64,000 nt of DNA from Hymenobacter jejuensis (GTDB taxonomy: Bacteria > Bacteroidota > Bacteroidia > Cytophagales > Hymenobacteraceae), in the NCBI RefSeq assembly GCF_006337165.1, contig NZ_CP040896.1, positions 434,001 to 498,000 on the forward strand. Direction: 5' to 3'. Every line of letters starts with the position of its first letter. Within the stretch, counting starts at the first letter, position 1. Shown here piece after piece: positions 45,521 to 54,984 of this stretch. Position numbers and translations under genes: made by a program. The notes under the pieces are model-generated. The model saw only the letters and a list, made by a program, of their open reading frames with translations, had not been told where the DNA came from and ran no database searches.

Positions 45521-46828
45521 ATGGCTTCCTCTGTTTCTCCGGTCAATTATCAGTCGCTGTTTCGGTCTTTGCCCGACAATTATTTGCTACTGCTGCCCGA
45601 CGGCACCATTGCCGACAACTCCGACAACCATGTAAAGGTGTCGCTGAAGAGCCGGGCAGAAGTGGTGGGCAAACCTTTCTTTGAGGCTTTCCCAGCGGCC
45701 GATCAGAATGAATATCAGGTAATTGCCAATTCGCACGAGCACGTGCGGCAGCATCTGGAGCCGCACACCATGCCCCTAATTCGCTACGACCTCGAGCGGC
45801 CCGCCGCGCTGGGAGGCGGCTTTGAGGAGCGCTATTGGCAAGCCACGCACTACCCGCTGCTCGACGAGCAGGGCCAGCTGCAATACATTCTGCAACGCAC
45901 CCAAGACGTAACCGAGCAGCACCAAGCCGCGCTACGCGCCGAAGCCGTCGCGCTCGAACTCGAAGAAGCCCGCAACCGCTCGCAGTTTATCCTAGAGTCG
46001 TTGCCCATTATGGTCTGGACGACGTTGCCCGACGGCCGCGCCGATTACAGCAATCCCCGCTACCTACAGTTTACGGGGCTGACCCCGGAGGCCATGAACG
46101 ATTGGGGCTGGACCGACAACCTGCACCCCGACGACCGCGAGCGCGTGTTGCAATCCTGGCAGCAGGCCGTCCGCTCCGGCAGCGAATACCAGATTGAGTA
46201 CCGCCTGCGCCGCGCCGATGGGCAGTACCGCTGGCTATTGGTACGGGGGGTGCCACGCTTCAACGAAAATGGGCAAACTACCATGTGGGTCGGCTGCAGC
46301 GTCGATATTCATGATCAGAAGACGTTGGTGCAGGAGCTTTTGCAGGCCAACGAACAACAAGCCGCCCTCTCCGACCAGTCGTACCAAGCGTATCAACTGG
46401 TTGAAAGCCAGAACGAAACGTTCCAGACGCTGCTCACGCAGGCGCCGGCGCTCATCACCATTTTGCGGGGCAAAGAGCACGTGTTTGACTTTGTCAATCC
46501 GATGTATCAGGCGCTGTTTCCCGACCGCCAACTCCTAAACCGCTCGGTAGCGGAGGCCATTCCGGAAGCCGCTGAGCAAGGTTTCAGCGCCCTGCTCGAC
46601 CAGGTATATCAGACTGGCGAAACCTTCTTTGGCAAGGAGATCCTGCTGAAGGTGCAGCGCCCGAACACCAACGAAACCGACGATATCTATCTGGATTTCA
46701 CCTACCAAGCTTTCAAGGAAGGCGGCCAGATTGTGGGCGTGTTTGTGTTTGCTTTCGACGTTACGGAAGTAGTAACGGCGCGCAAAAAGCTGGAAAACTT
46801 CCACGAGGGCCTCAACGATGCTTCTTAG
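45521..46828 (+). CDS. PAS-domain-only sensor protein (no kinase domain)
   Basis: A 435-residue protein with three PAS-type modules: a degenerate one (about 5-130, FRSLPDNYLLLLPDGTIADNS), a clear PAS/PAC unit (about 150-265, PIMVWTTLPDGRADYSNPRYLQFTGLTPE; HPDDRERV; GTSVDI-like CSVDIHDQK), and a third (about 295-420, TLLTQAPALITILRG). Coiled-coil linkers join them. Related proteins continue into a histidine-kinase core, but this one stops after ARKKLENFHEGLNDAS, so it has no output domain of its own. ATG 45521 is preferred to a TTG at 45476. The next gene encodes a degenerate CZB-like protein 42 bp away. Confidence 0.85.
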   Translation: MASSVSPVNYQSLFRSLPDNYLLLLPDGTIADNSDNHVKVSLKSRAEVVGKPFFEAFPAADQNEYQVIANSHEHVRQHLEPHTMPLIRYDLERPAALGGGFEERYWQATHYPLLDEQGQLQYILQRTQDVTEQHQAALRAEAVALELEEARNRSQFILESLPIMVWTTLPDGRADYSNPRYLQFTGLTPEAMNDWGWTDNLHPDDRERVLQSWQQAVRSGSEYQIEYRLRRADGQYRWLLVRGVPRFNENGQTTMWVGCSVDIHDQKTLVQELLQANEQQAALSDQSYQAYQLVESQNETFQTLLTQAPALITILRGKEHVFDFVNPMYQALFPDRQLLNRSVAEAIPEAAEQGFSALLDQVYQTGETFFGKEILLKVQRPNTNETDDIYLDFTYQAFKEGGQIVGVFVFAFDVTEVVTARKKLENFHEGLNDAS

Positions 46829-46870
46829 GGCCATGGGTACGATCATGAAAGCCGTCCAAGCCCGCTTGTT

Positions 46871-47239
46871 ATGGACATAACCAGCCTGGATTTTCAGCAG
46901 GCCAACATCAAGCAGGTGCTCTTCAAATCGCGTCTGCGCTCGGTGCTCTACGGCGTGCGCGAGGCGGACGCAGCGTTGTTTTCAATGCAGGAAAATCCGC
47001 TCGGCCAGTGGCTATACTCAGTGGTGAAGCCTAAGTACAGTTCTTACCCCGAAGTGCGGGAGATTGAGCGCGCCATGCAGCAGATGATGGACGCGGGCCG
47101 CGACTTGGTGACGCAGTACCAGCGCGGCCGCATCGAAGAAGCCCGCGCCGGCATGGATCGGGTGGATACCTACGCCAACCAGATTACGACTCTGTTGCAG
47201 CGGCTGGAGAAAAACATCCGCACGAACACAACTGTCTAG
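46871..47239 (+). CDS. CZB-like helical protein lacking the zinc ligands
   Basis: A 122-residue all-helical protein. Its order of motifs follows the chemoreceptor zinc-binding (CZB) domain: FQQANIKQVLFKSRLRSVLYG where CZB has an AK-x-xH...W/K-x-RL pattern, then ENPLGQWLYSVVKPKY where CZB has a Cys before LGKWLY, then a PEVREIERAMQQM helix where CZB has His residues, and a final long helix. The usual His3Cys zinc ligands are absent (there is no His or Cys in the protein). It probably keeps the fold for protein contacts. It lies directly after the PAS-only gene, suggesting a two-protein sensor. Assignment is from pattern only. Confidence 0.55.
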   Translation: MDITSLDFQQANIKQVLFKSRLRSVLYGVREADAALFSMQENPLGQWLYSVVKPKYSSYPEVREIERAMQQMMDAGRDLVTQYQRGRIEEARAGMDRVDTYANQITTLLQRLEKNIRTNTTV

Positions 47240-47525
47240 ACGCTTAGGCTCCTTACCCAGCGCCGAAAGCGTAACTATCACTCAATCTGATAGTTGTGTG
47301 TCTAAATATTCCATTACATTCTATCTTTCGCCACGACTAAGTGGCACCGCGCGATGCGGCGCATTTGCCGCATGCACCTTCTTCGCGGCGGTTGGGAATA
47401 CTTGAAAAAGGCCGTCAACGTTTCTGTTGCAACTTTTGCTTCGGAAGCGGCGCGCGCAAATAGTGTAGAAACTAGTTGTATTCGCTTGTACATTGCCGGT
47501 ATATTCTTTCAAAAAACCAACCCAA

Positions 47526-48662
47526 ATGCCTACCCTTTTCAAGTTGAAGTTTGCCGCGCTTGCGTTGTCGGCTCCCTTGGCCTTGTCCAGTGCTTGCCAA
47601 AGCAACACTTCCAAAACGGAAACCAGCACCACGACTACGGCCGAAGCACCCAAAGCCGACTCGGCTGCCAGCGCCGCGCCGAAACCCATTTCTAAACCGC
47701 TGATCAGCACCATCTACACCGCCGACCCCTCGGCTCACGTGTTCAACGGCAAGATCTACATCTATCCATCGCACGACATTGAGGCGGGTATTCCGGAGAA
47801 CGACAACGGCGACCACTTTGCCATGCGGGACTACCACATCCTGTCCATGGACAGCATCGGCGGCAAAGTAACCGATCACGGTGTAGCCCTAGATATCAAG
47901 GACATACCATGGGCGGGGCGTCAGCTGTGGGCACCCGATGTAGCCTTCAAAAACGGCACGTACTACCTGTACTTCCCGGTGAAAGACAAGCAGGATGTGT
48001 TTCGCATTGGCGTAGCCACCAGCACTTCCCCCACGGGCCCGTTCAAGGCGCAGCCTAAACCCATCGAGGGCAGCTTCAGCATCGACCCAGCCGTGTTCAC
48101 CGATACCGATGGCAACTCCTATATGTATTTTGGCGGCATTTGGGGCGGCCAATTGCAGCGCTGGGCCACTGGCAAATACGAGGCAAATGGCTCCAAAACT
48201 GACTCCGGCAAAAACAACGAACCAGCCCTGAGCGCCAAAGTCGTGCGCCTGAGCAAAGACATGCTGCACTTCGCCGAGCCCGTGAAAGACGTGAAAATCG
48301 TGGACGAGAACGGCAAGCCCCTGCTGACCGGCGACCACGACCGCCGCTTCTTCGAAGGATCTTGGATGCACAAGTACAACGGCAAGTACTACTTCTCCTA
48401 CTCTACCGGCGACACCCACTTCCTGGCTTACGCCGTGGGCGATTCGCCGTACGGGCCGTTTACCTACAAAGGCGTAATTATGAACCCCGTACAAGGCTGG
48501 ACGACGCACCACTCCATTGTCGAAATCAAGGGCAAGTGGTACATCTTCTACCACGACACCGAACTATCGGGCAAGACGTGGCTGCGCAACGTGAAGGTCA
48601 CCGAGTTGAAGCGCAAGCCCGACGGCACCATCGAAACCATCGACGCCTACGTCAAGCAATAG
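47526..48662 (+). CDS. GH43-family glycoside hydrolase lipoprotein
   Basis: Five-bladed beta-propeller hydrolase of family 43 (beta-xylosidase / alpha-L-arabinofuranosidase type), 378 residues from ATG 47526; an upstream TTG at 47493 is less likely. A lipobox ends at Cys24 followed by a Ser/Thr/Ala-rich linker. The catalytic triad positions are visible: base Asp67 in YTADPSAHVF, pKa-tuning Asp in SIDPAVFTD, and acid Glu in FFEGSWMHK. Cell-surface or periplasmic. It precedes the GH3 enzyme gene, with a hairpin between them. The 286-bp upstream gap shows an 8-bp hairpin (47273-47295) and nothing else certain. Confidence 0.92.
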   Translation: MPTLFKLKFAALALSAPLALSSACQSNTSKTETSTTTTAEAPKADSAASAAPKPISKPLISTIYTADPSAHVFNGKIYIYPSHDIEAGIPENDNGDHFAMRDYHILSMDSIGGKVTDHGVALDIKDIPWAGRQLWAPDVAFKNGTYYLYFPVKDKQDVFRIGVATSTSPTGPFKAQPKPIEGSFSIDPAVFTDTDGNSYMYFGGIWGGQLQRWATGKYEANGSKTDSGKNNEPALSAKVVRLSKDMLHFAEPVKDVKIVDENGKPLLTGDHDRRFFEGSWMHKYNGKYYFSYSTGDTHFLAYAVGDSPYGPFTYKGVIMNPVQGWTTHHSIVEIKGKWYIFYHDTELSGKTWLRNVKVTELKRKPDGTIETIDAYVKQ

Positions 48663-48693
48663 ATTTTTGGCCCTGCCTGCTTATCGTTAAAGT

Positions 48694-48722
48694 ATCGCCC
48701 GTTGCAATCCTGCACGGGCGAT
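48694..48722. terminator. GC-rich hairpin between GH43 and GH3
   Basis: ATCGCCCGT...ACGGGCGAT arms within 48694-48722 pair with one bulge. No T run follows on the plus strand, so termination is uncertain. Downstream, at 48750-48767, is a relaxed copy of the recurrent TTGATTATCAA-type motif. Confidence 0.45.
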
Positions 48723-48813
48723 CTGCTTACAGGGCATTCTATAACGCATTAATTATCAATTGATTACATAAGTAATCTAAGCCATTTTCCCACTCTCTAA
48801 CCCACGCCGAGAG

Positions 48814-51507
48814 ATGAAGAAACTACTAGCTGTTTTGCTGCTGGCGACTGTCACCGGAATGATCGCCCGCAATCCGGGCCACCCGCCTACCTCGGCCAAG
48901 GCTACGCACACGGCCCCCGAGCAATTTCCTTTTCAAAATCCGGATTCACCAATAGATCAACGAGTTGATGATTTGGTCAGCCGGCTAACGCTGGAGGAGA
49001 AAGTGTCGCAGATGCTGAACAATGCGCCGGCCGTCGACCGCTTGGGCATTCCGGCCTACAACTGGTGGAACGAGGCGCTGCACGGCGTGGCCCGCACCAG
49101 CATGAAGGCCACGGTATTTCCACAAGCCATCGGCATGGCCGCTACGTTTGACAAGGACGCCATGCTGAAGATGGCGACTATCACGTCCGATGAAGCCCGC
49201 GCCATTCACCAAGAATACGTGCGGCGCGGCGAACGCGGTATCTACCAAGGCCTTACGTTCTGGACGCCCAACATCAACATCTTCCGCGACCCGCGCTGGG
49301 GCCGCGGCCAGGAAACCTACGGCGAGGACCCGTACCTGACGGGACAGTTGGGCTCGGCGCTGGTAAAAGGTTTTCAAGGCGATGACCCGAAGTACCTCAA
49401 GATCACGGCTTGCGCCAAACACTTTGCCGTGCACAGCGGCCCTGAGCAGCTACGCCACGTCTTCGACGCCAAAATCAGCGATTATGACCTCTGGGACACC
49501 TATTTACCAGCTTTTCGTGACCTAATCGTGGATGCGAAAGTGGCCGGTGTGATGTGCGCTTACAACGCCTACGCGGGCCAGCCATGCTGCGGCAGCGACA
49601 AGCTGATGACAGATATTCTGTACAAGAAATGGAAGTACCACGGCTACGTCACCTCCGACTGCGATGGCATCAACGACTTCTGGCAGAACCACAAAACTGA
49701 CCCCGACGCGGCCACTGCCGCGGCCAACGCCGTGCTGCACGGCACTGACATCGAGTGTGCTACGGGTAAGTTATTCACCTACAACTCGTTGGTAGACGCC
49801 GTGAAGAAAGGCCTGATTACCGAGCAGCAGCTGAATGTTTCGGTGAAGCGGCTCTTCAAAATCCGGTTTCAGCTGGGCATGTTTGATCCGGTGGAGCGCG
49901 TAAATTACGCCCGAATTCCGCTCAGTGTAGTGGAAAGCAAGCCCCACCAGGCCCACGCACTCCGCATGGCGCATGAGGCCATTGTGCTGCTGAAGAACGA
50001 CCAGAATACGTTGCCCCTGCGCAAAACCATCAAGAAAATTGCGGTGTTAGGCCCCAATGCCGATAACGAATCGGTGCAACTGGGCAACTACAACGGCTTC
50101 CCAACCGACATCGTGACGCCGCTGGAAGGCATCAAGGCCAAAGTAGGCCCTGGCGTGGAAGTGACTTACATACAAGGAGTTGACTACACCAGCGACATCG
50201 TCTACGAACCGTTCGATATCAACAAAAATCTGTCGTATAACGGCCAGAAAGGCCTCCAAGCTGAGTATTTCAAGGGCACGAACTTGGAAGGCCAACCCAT
50301 GCACACGCGCATGGAAGCGGGGTTGGACCGGTACCTAGCCAACGTGAAGATGGAAATTGCGCCCGGCTTGCTGTCTGAAAATGTGTCGGCGCGCTATACC
50401 ACTACTTTCACGCCCGATAAATCGGAGGAAATTGCCTTCGAGGTTACCGGCGACGACGGCTATCGCTTGTTCATCAACGGCGAGAAACGCATCGACAACT
50501 GGGACAGCAAAGGCGTATCGACCAACCGCTACACCACCAAAGTGGAGGCCGGCAAGAAATACGAATTGAAGCTAGAGTACTTCCAAAACGTAAGCCGCAG
50601 CATTCTAAAACTTGCTGGCACCCATGTAGTTCCGGTGAATAACAAAGATATTTTGGCCAAGGTGAAAGATGCCGATGCCATCGTGTTTGTGGGAGGCATT
50701 TCGCCGAAGCTGGAGGGCGAAGAGATGAAGGTGAAGGTCGAAGGCTTCAGTGGCGGCGACCGCACGAGCATTGCCCTACCCAAGGTGCAGACGGAGTTGA
50801 TGAAGGTACTGCACTCAACCGGCAAACCCGTGGTATTTGCCATGATGACGGGCAGCGCCATCGCTGTGCCGTGGGAAGCCACTAACCTACCGGCCATTGT
50901 CAATATTTGGTACGATGGCCAAGCAGCCGGCACAGCTCTGGCCGACGTGCTTTTTGGCGACTACAACCCCGCCGGCCGGTTGCCGGTGACATTTTATAAA
51001 TCGGAATCGCAGCTGCCCGCCTTCGACAACTACAGCATGGAAGGCCGGACGTACCGCTACTTCAAAGACACGCCGCTGTATCCGTTTGGGCATGGACTGA
51101 GCTATACCACGTTCAAATACAGCAACTTAAAAATCCCCAAGAGCGCCGTAACCGGCAAGCCCATTTCGGTGAGCGTGGAGGTGCAGAACACCGGCAAGCG
51201 CGACGGCGAGGAAGTGGTACAACTCTACGTGAAGCATCCCGACGCCAAAGGGCGCGTTGCGATTCATGCCCTGGAGGGTTTCCAACGCATTCCACTGAAA
51301 GCAGGCGAGAGAAAGACCGTGCAGTTTTCGCTTTCGCCGCGCCAACTCTCGCTACTCGATGCTCAGGCGCAACGCCTTGAAGTGCCTGGCCGGGTACAGA
51401 TTTTTGCCGGAGGCGGCCAGCCGCTAGGCAAAGCTGTAGCGGAGGGCCGGGTTGTGAAAGCAGACGTTGCCCTGACCGGCAGCAGTTTTGTAGTGGATAA
51501 AAACTGA
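48814..51507 (+). CDS. GH3-family beta-glycosidase with PA14 insert
   Basis: Exported exo-acting beta-glucosidase/xylosidase, 897 residues. Signal peptide (about 1-20), GH3 N-terminal barrel (about 45-345), GH3 C-terminal domain split by a PA14 carbohydrate-binding insert (about 470-605), and a C-terminal fibronectin-III-like domain (about 770-885). The nucleophile is Asp282 in YVTSDCDGI; SDC rather than SDW is typical of the xylosidase-like subgroup. NWWNEALHGVAR and KHFAVHSGPE are the usual substrate-pocket segments. Lying next to GH43, it probably acts on xylan or arabinoxylan oligomers, though a beta-glucan role cannot be excluded. A strong terminator follows. Confidence 0.95.
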   Translation: MKKLLAVLLLATVTGMIARNPGHPPTSAKATHTAPEQFPFQNPDSPIDQRVDDLVSRLTLEEKVSQMLNNAPAVDRLGIPAYNWWNEALHGVARTSMKATVFPQAIGMAATFDKDAMLKMATITSDEARAIHQEYVRRGERGIYQGLTFWTPNINIFRDPRWGRGQETYGEDPYLTGQLGSALVKGFQGDDPKYLKITACAKHFAVHSGPEQLRHVFDAKISDYDLWDTYLPAFRDLIVDAKVAGVMCAYNAYAGQPCCGSDKLMTDILYKKWKYHGYVTSDCDGINDFWQNHKTDPDAATAAANAVLHGTDIECATGKLFTYNSLVDAVKKGLITEQQLNVSVKRLFKIRFQLGMFDPVERVNYARIPLSVVESKPHQAHALRMAHEAIVLLKNDQNTLPLRKTIKKIAVLGPNADNESVQLGNYNGFPTDIVTPLEGIKAKVGPGVEVTYIQGVDYTSDIVYEPFDINKNLSYNGQKGLQAEYFKGTNLEGQPMHTRMEAGLDRYLANVKMEIAPGLLSENVSARYTTTFTPDKSEEIAFEVTGDDGYRLFINGEKRIDNWDSKGVSTNRYTTKVEAGKKYELKLEYFQNVSRSILKLAGTHVVPVNNKDILAKVKDADAIVFVGGISPKLEGEEMKVKVEGFSGGDRTSIALPKVQTELMKVLHSTGKPVVFAMMTGSAIAVPWEATNLPAIVNIWYDGQAAGTALADVLFGDYNPAGRLPVTFYKSESQLPAFDNYSMEGRTYRYFKDTPLYPFGHGLSYTTFKYSNLKIPKSAVTGKPISVSVEVQNTGKRDGEEVVQLYVKHPDAKGRVAIHALEGFQRIPLKAGERKTVQFSLSPRQLSLLDAQAQRLEVPGRVQIFAGGGQPLGKAVAEGRVVKADVALTGSSFVVDKN

Positions 51508-51531
51508 GTGCCTACTCATTTACCGTTTTGG

Positions 51532-51580
51532 AGTTAAGAAAAAGCCCGCCCAACTTAGTTGGGTGGGCTTTTTCTTAACT
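51532..51580. terminator. Bidirectional hairpin between convergent GH3 and SDR genes
   Basis: A 23-bp stem with one G-T pair (51532-51554 with 51558-51580), 3-nt loop. A5/T5 runs in the arms give T-rich stretches for both directions. Confidence 0.85.
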
Positions 51581-51600
51581 GTTTGTTATTCAAACACTTA

Positions 51601-52335
51601 CTAGGTAAGCGCTTCGGCCATTGTCCGCATCTGAATCTCGATGATGCGAGAATTAGCCGATTGGGTGCAGGCTAGCAATACGGCACCGGCTACGTCTTCG
51701 GGCTCCAGCATGCCCGATTGGGCTACGCTCTCTTCTGTACGTCCGCGGCCAAGCGCAAACTCAGTTTTGACGCCGCCGGGGCAGATCGCACCGACCTTAA
51801 TGCCATGCGGACGCAACTCTTTGTCAAGGGCTTGCGCAAAACCTACTTGGGCAAACTTGGTGGCGCAATACACGGCTTCGCCGGCAAACCCATACACCCC
51901 AGCCATCGACGACAACATCAGAATGGTGCCGGAGCCCTGGGCAATCATGGTAGGCACGGCGTGACGCGTAAACAGAAACGTGGAACGCACGTTGGTATCC
52001 ATCATTTCGTCGTACTCCTCGGCGCTCGTATCGACAAGGTTCTTATAATTACCTAAACCGGTGTTGTTGATGAGAATATCGATGCGGCCGGCCGCGTCGA
52101 GGGCCTTTTGCACGGTTTGGCGCGCCGTTTCTTCGTCGCGGGCATCGCCGGTAACGAGTTCTACTTGGCTGCCGGAGCCGCGAAGCTCTTCGGCCAACGC
52201 TTCCAGCCGCTCCTGCCGCCGGGCCGTCAGTACCAGATGTGCGCCTTCGGCCGCCAAGGCCCGCGCGCAAGCCTCCCCGATGCCCGCGCTAGCGCCGGTG
52301 ATGATCGCCACTTTTCCACTTAGTTTGCCTGCCAT
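51601..52335 (-). CDS. Classical SDR oxidoreductase (YdfG-like)
   Basis: NAD(P)-dependent short-chain dehydrogenase, 244 residues. TGASAGIGEACARAL (about 13-27) binds the cofactor; Arg residues after the second strand (LTARRQERLEAL) suggest NADPH. The NTGLGN segment and the catalytic SSMAGVYG...YCATK (Ser, Tyr-x3-Lys) are complete, followed by the PGGVKTEF loop. It resembles 3-hydroxy-acid/serine dehydrogenases of the YdfG type, but the substrate is not certain. Monocistronic; the 190-bp upstream gap to 52524 shows no further feature. Confidence 0.92.
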   Translation of the reverse strand: MAGKLSGKVAIITGASAGIGEACARALAAEGAHLVLTARRQERLEALAEELRGSGSQVELVTGDARDEETARQTVQKALDAAGRIDILINNTGLGNYKNLVDTSAEEYDEMMDTNVRSTFLFTRHAVPTMIAQGSGTILMLSSMAGVYGFAGEAVYCATKFAQVGFAQALDKELRPHGIKVGAICPGGVKTEFALGRGRTEESVAQSGMLEPEDVAGAVLLACTQSANSRIIEIQMRTMAEALT

Positions 52336-52524
52336 AATGAGTTGGTTGTGAAGTAGTAGGTAAGTAAACGACTATACTACGTGCGCTTTCACACAACAGA
52401 CCACCCAATAAGCGAACGCGTTTTTTCAGAAGGCAATTCAAGCTTGTTGCGGGCAGAAGCAATCTTCACGTTCCAGGGCATGCAACTAGCCTACCCTATT
52501 CCAACGCCCCCTTGCATAACTTGT

Positions 52525-54966
52525 TTATAGTGAACCTTTTACCTCGAATGTAAAACTGGCGCTTCCGGCCAGCCCATTTGCAGCAAGTCCCTGAATTACA
52601 ACCTGATACCTGCCAGGCTGATCGGAGGTATAAAACGACAATGTTTGGTTTCCGCTGCCCGCGGACACCACCTCTGGATTCCAGTAGAGCAATTGCCTGA
52701 AATCGGGCCGGCGGCTCTGTTTTTCTTGCTGCGTTTCGTAGCGCGGCGCGTAAAATTCGCGCTGCAGCTGCAAGCCTTCGTATTCCTGCACCAAGGCGCG
52801 TGGGTCGAGTTGGAAGCCGTCCAGATCTCCTTTGTATGTGCTGTAGCTCACCAACCCATTATATACCAGCGGCCCGTGAAAGTAACGGCTGGTTACTACA
52901 TCCAACCGCTGGATTTTCAGCGGGTCCATGGCCATGATTTTGTTGATGTTGAAGACCGGAACTCCATCCAGCAGCACCATTGGGTTGTCGTAAAACACGG
53001 TGCGGTTAGGATCGTCGTGCACCATAAAATGGAAGCCATCCTTCCGAATCCGCACCTGCACACCGGGCACGTATTCGCGCATTACCTCTTCCAGCACCTT
53101 AAAGCGGGTGTAGTCGTCGAGTTTATACGTTTCGCTGGGCTTGCCATAAAAGGGCACGCTGTCCAGCGCCGGCACTCTGTATAACGTGCTGTATTTCTTG
53201 TAATAAGCGTTTTGGACCTGAGCCGCTAGATGCCGCTGCGTAATATCCGTTCTGAAACGCTCCGAAAGCCGGTACTGCGCTGGGATGGGACTGGCATATT
53301 TGGCGGAAAAAGGACTAAATAACTCGAAATGATACGTGCTGTCGCGCTGCGTATCAGTCTGAACCACAAGCTCTTGTGAGCCATAAAAATCCTTCAGCTC
53401 AAACTGAATCTGCCCATTGCTTTTGCTCTTAGAATTATACAGCCGAATGTAGCGGCCCGGCGCCGTCAGATACGTAGTAATGTCGAGCGCCGCAGCACCT
53501 GTAGCGCTGTGCGTCACGCGCCCCCGCACAAAATGGCCGTTTAGCTCCGGTGGATTTTCAAACGGCACCGCTTGATTGGTCAAAACGTCCTCCCATCTAA
53601 ACCGGCTCCATCCGTGCGTAAGCATCAGGTTATCAAGCGCCTCATCTGCCTCTGTGCCGGTACTCGTCAAATAATAGTCCGGGCTTTCGATGGCGCCTTT
53701 CAGGTCTGAAGTCAGCCATAAGTAGCTGTTGATGTTGGGGTAAGTTGCAGTAGCCAAAGAATCCAGGCGATAAACGGCCAGCGACATATTAGCCGGCACG
53801 CCCTGCATCGTCAAATTGGTAGTAGCAAGCTGCAAACTGACTTTGTCGCGCGGCGCATATTGTGGTTTGTCAGTCTGCGCCGTAATGAGCAAGCGTTGCG
53901 CAGGCCTTTTGAAATACAAACGCTCACACAATGGCTTTTTCTGCGCGTTGAAAAGCGTAAAATGAGAAATTCCTTCCGGCAGCTCTTTTTTATTAAGTAG
54001 ATAAGAACCGCTATTGTTCATTAATCTGACATTGGCACTTACGGCTACTTTCGAACCTACGTGCCCCAGTAAAAAAACTTCCTCCGCACTCGATATTCCT
54101 TTTGCCTGAACTGATATTTTAAGCTGCTCCGAATTTATTTCTTCCAAGCGCATTACACAGCCTTCTTTGTAAGCCGCTGGCAGCTTGCGCGTAAGCACTT
54201 GCTTATTCGCGATTTTAATGACAGCGGTATACCCCGCGTTAGCACCGCTCGGAGTAAAAGCAAACCGGCCTAGACCAAATTTCAAAGACTTAAATTGAGC
54301 GACTTTTTTGCCTTGTTGATCCAATACGAAACCTTCTGCATCGACTCCTTTTCCGAATCTATCAACAATTTTAAAAGCTATCTGGCTGGTAATATCTTCT
54401 ACCAAATTACCGCCTTCCGGAAAAAACTGCGCATCATGAGCCACTGAATCAACACCTGATTTCAAGCCCGCATTCCCTTGAGTATTTATAATGGTAATAG
54501 TGCTTTGATAATAAAACTCAGGGCTAAAATTTTTCATCCAATTCGTGTAGGCTCGCACCGTATAATTGCCGGACACCAACGAAATCGGCAGCTGAAATGA
54601 ACCCTGGCCTGTGGCATTTCGAAGTGTAATTTTGCCTTGCAGCACCGCATGCTTGTCATTATCAAGCACTTCCACATAAGCTATCTTACTCATAGGCAAA
54701 GGCTTATGCGATACACCATCAGTAGCGTATACTTTAAACCACGCGATATCACCAACCACGTAATAGGTACGGTCGAGGTGTAAAAACAGCTTTTCTTGCA
54801 CCACGCGCCGGTTGTAGCGCGCAAACTGCTGATTAATATTTTTTACAGAATCAGTTTGCCCAAAAGCACTAACAAATGAAAACGATCCACATAAGAAAAA
54901 AATGATTACTTTAAAAAACCAAGTCGTCTTTTTGTGGCTAGGCATCGTTTTATACTTACAGATCAT
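52525..54966 (-). CDS. MG2-like exported protein of a TonB-receptor operon
   Basis: A large exported protein (813 residues from ATG 54966; ATG 54945 is also possible). Signal segment WFFKVIIFFLCGSFSFVSAFGQ. The start of the mature part (EKLFLHLDRTYYVVGDIAWFKVYATDG) is the MG2/macroglobulin-like region of a Bacteroidota family found beside TonB receptors. Its C-terminal part has a plug-like segment (MVLLDGVPVFNINKIMAMDP...VVTSRYFHGP), suggesting contact with a TonB-dependent receptor. Last gene of the operon, 18 bp after the DUF4249 gene. Function not known; a role at the cell surface with the receptor is inferred. Confidence 0.8.
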   Translation of the reverse strand: MICKYKTMPSHKKTTWFFKVIIFFLCGSFSFVSAFGQTDSVKNINQQFARYNRRVVQEKLFLHLDRTYYVVGDIAWFKVYATDGVSHKPLPMSKIAYVEVLDNDKHAVLQGKITLRNATGQGSFQLPISLVSGNYTVRAYTNWMKNFSPEFYYQSTITIINTQGNAGLKSGVDSVAHDAQFFPEGGNLVEDITSQIAFKIVDRFGKGVDAEGFVLDQQGKKVAQFKSLKFGLGRFAFTPSGANAGYTAVIKIANKQVLTRKLPAAYKEGCVMRLEEINSEQLKISVQAKGISSAEEVFLLGHVGSKVAVSANVRLMNNSGSYLLNKKELPEGISHFTLFNAQKKPLCERLYFKRPAQRLLITAQTDKPQYAPRDKVSLQLATTNLTMQGVPANMSLAVYRLDSLATATYPNINSYLWLTSDLKGAIESPDYYLTSTGTEADEALDNLMLTHGWSRFRWEDVLTNQAVPFENPPELNGHFVRGRVTHSATGAAALDITTYLTAPGRYIRLYNSKSKSNGQIQFELKDFYGSQELVVQTDTQRDSTYHFELFSPFSAKYASPIPAQYRLSERFRTDITQRHLAAQVQNAYYKKYSTLYRVPALDSVPFYGKPSETYKLDDYTRFKVLEEVMREYVPGVQVRIRKDGFHFMVHDDPNRTVFYDNPMVLLDGVPVFNINKIMAMDPLKIQRLDVVTSRYFHGPLVYNGLVSYSTYKGDLDGFQLDPRALVQEYEGLQLQREFYAPRYETQQEKQSRRPDFRQLLYWNPEVVSAGSGNQTLSFYTSDQPGRYQVVIQGLAANGLAGSASFTFEVKGSL

Positions 54967-54984
54967 AGAACTTAACTAAGTGCA

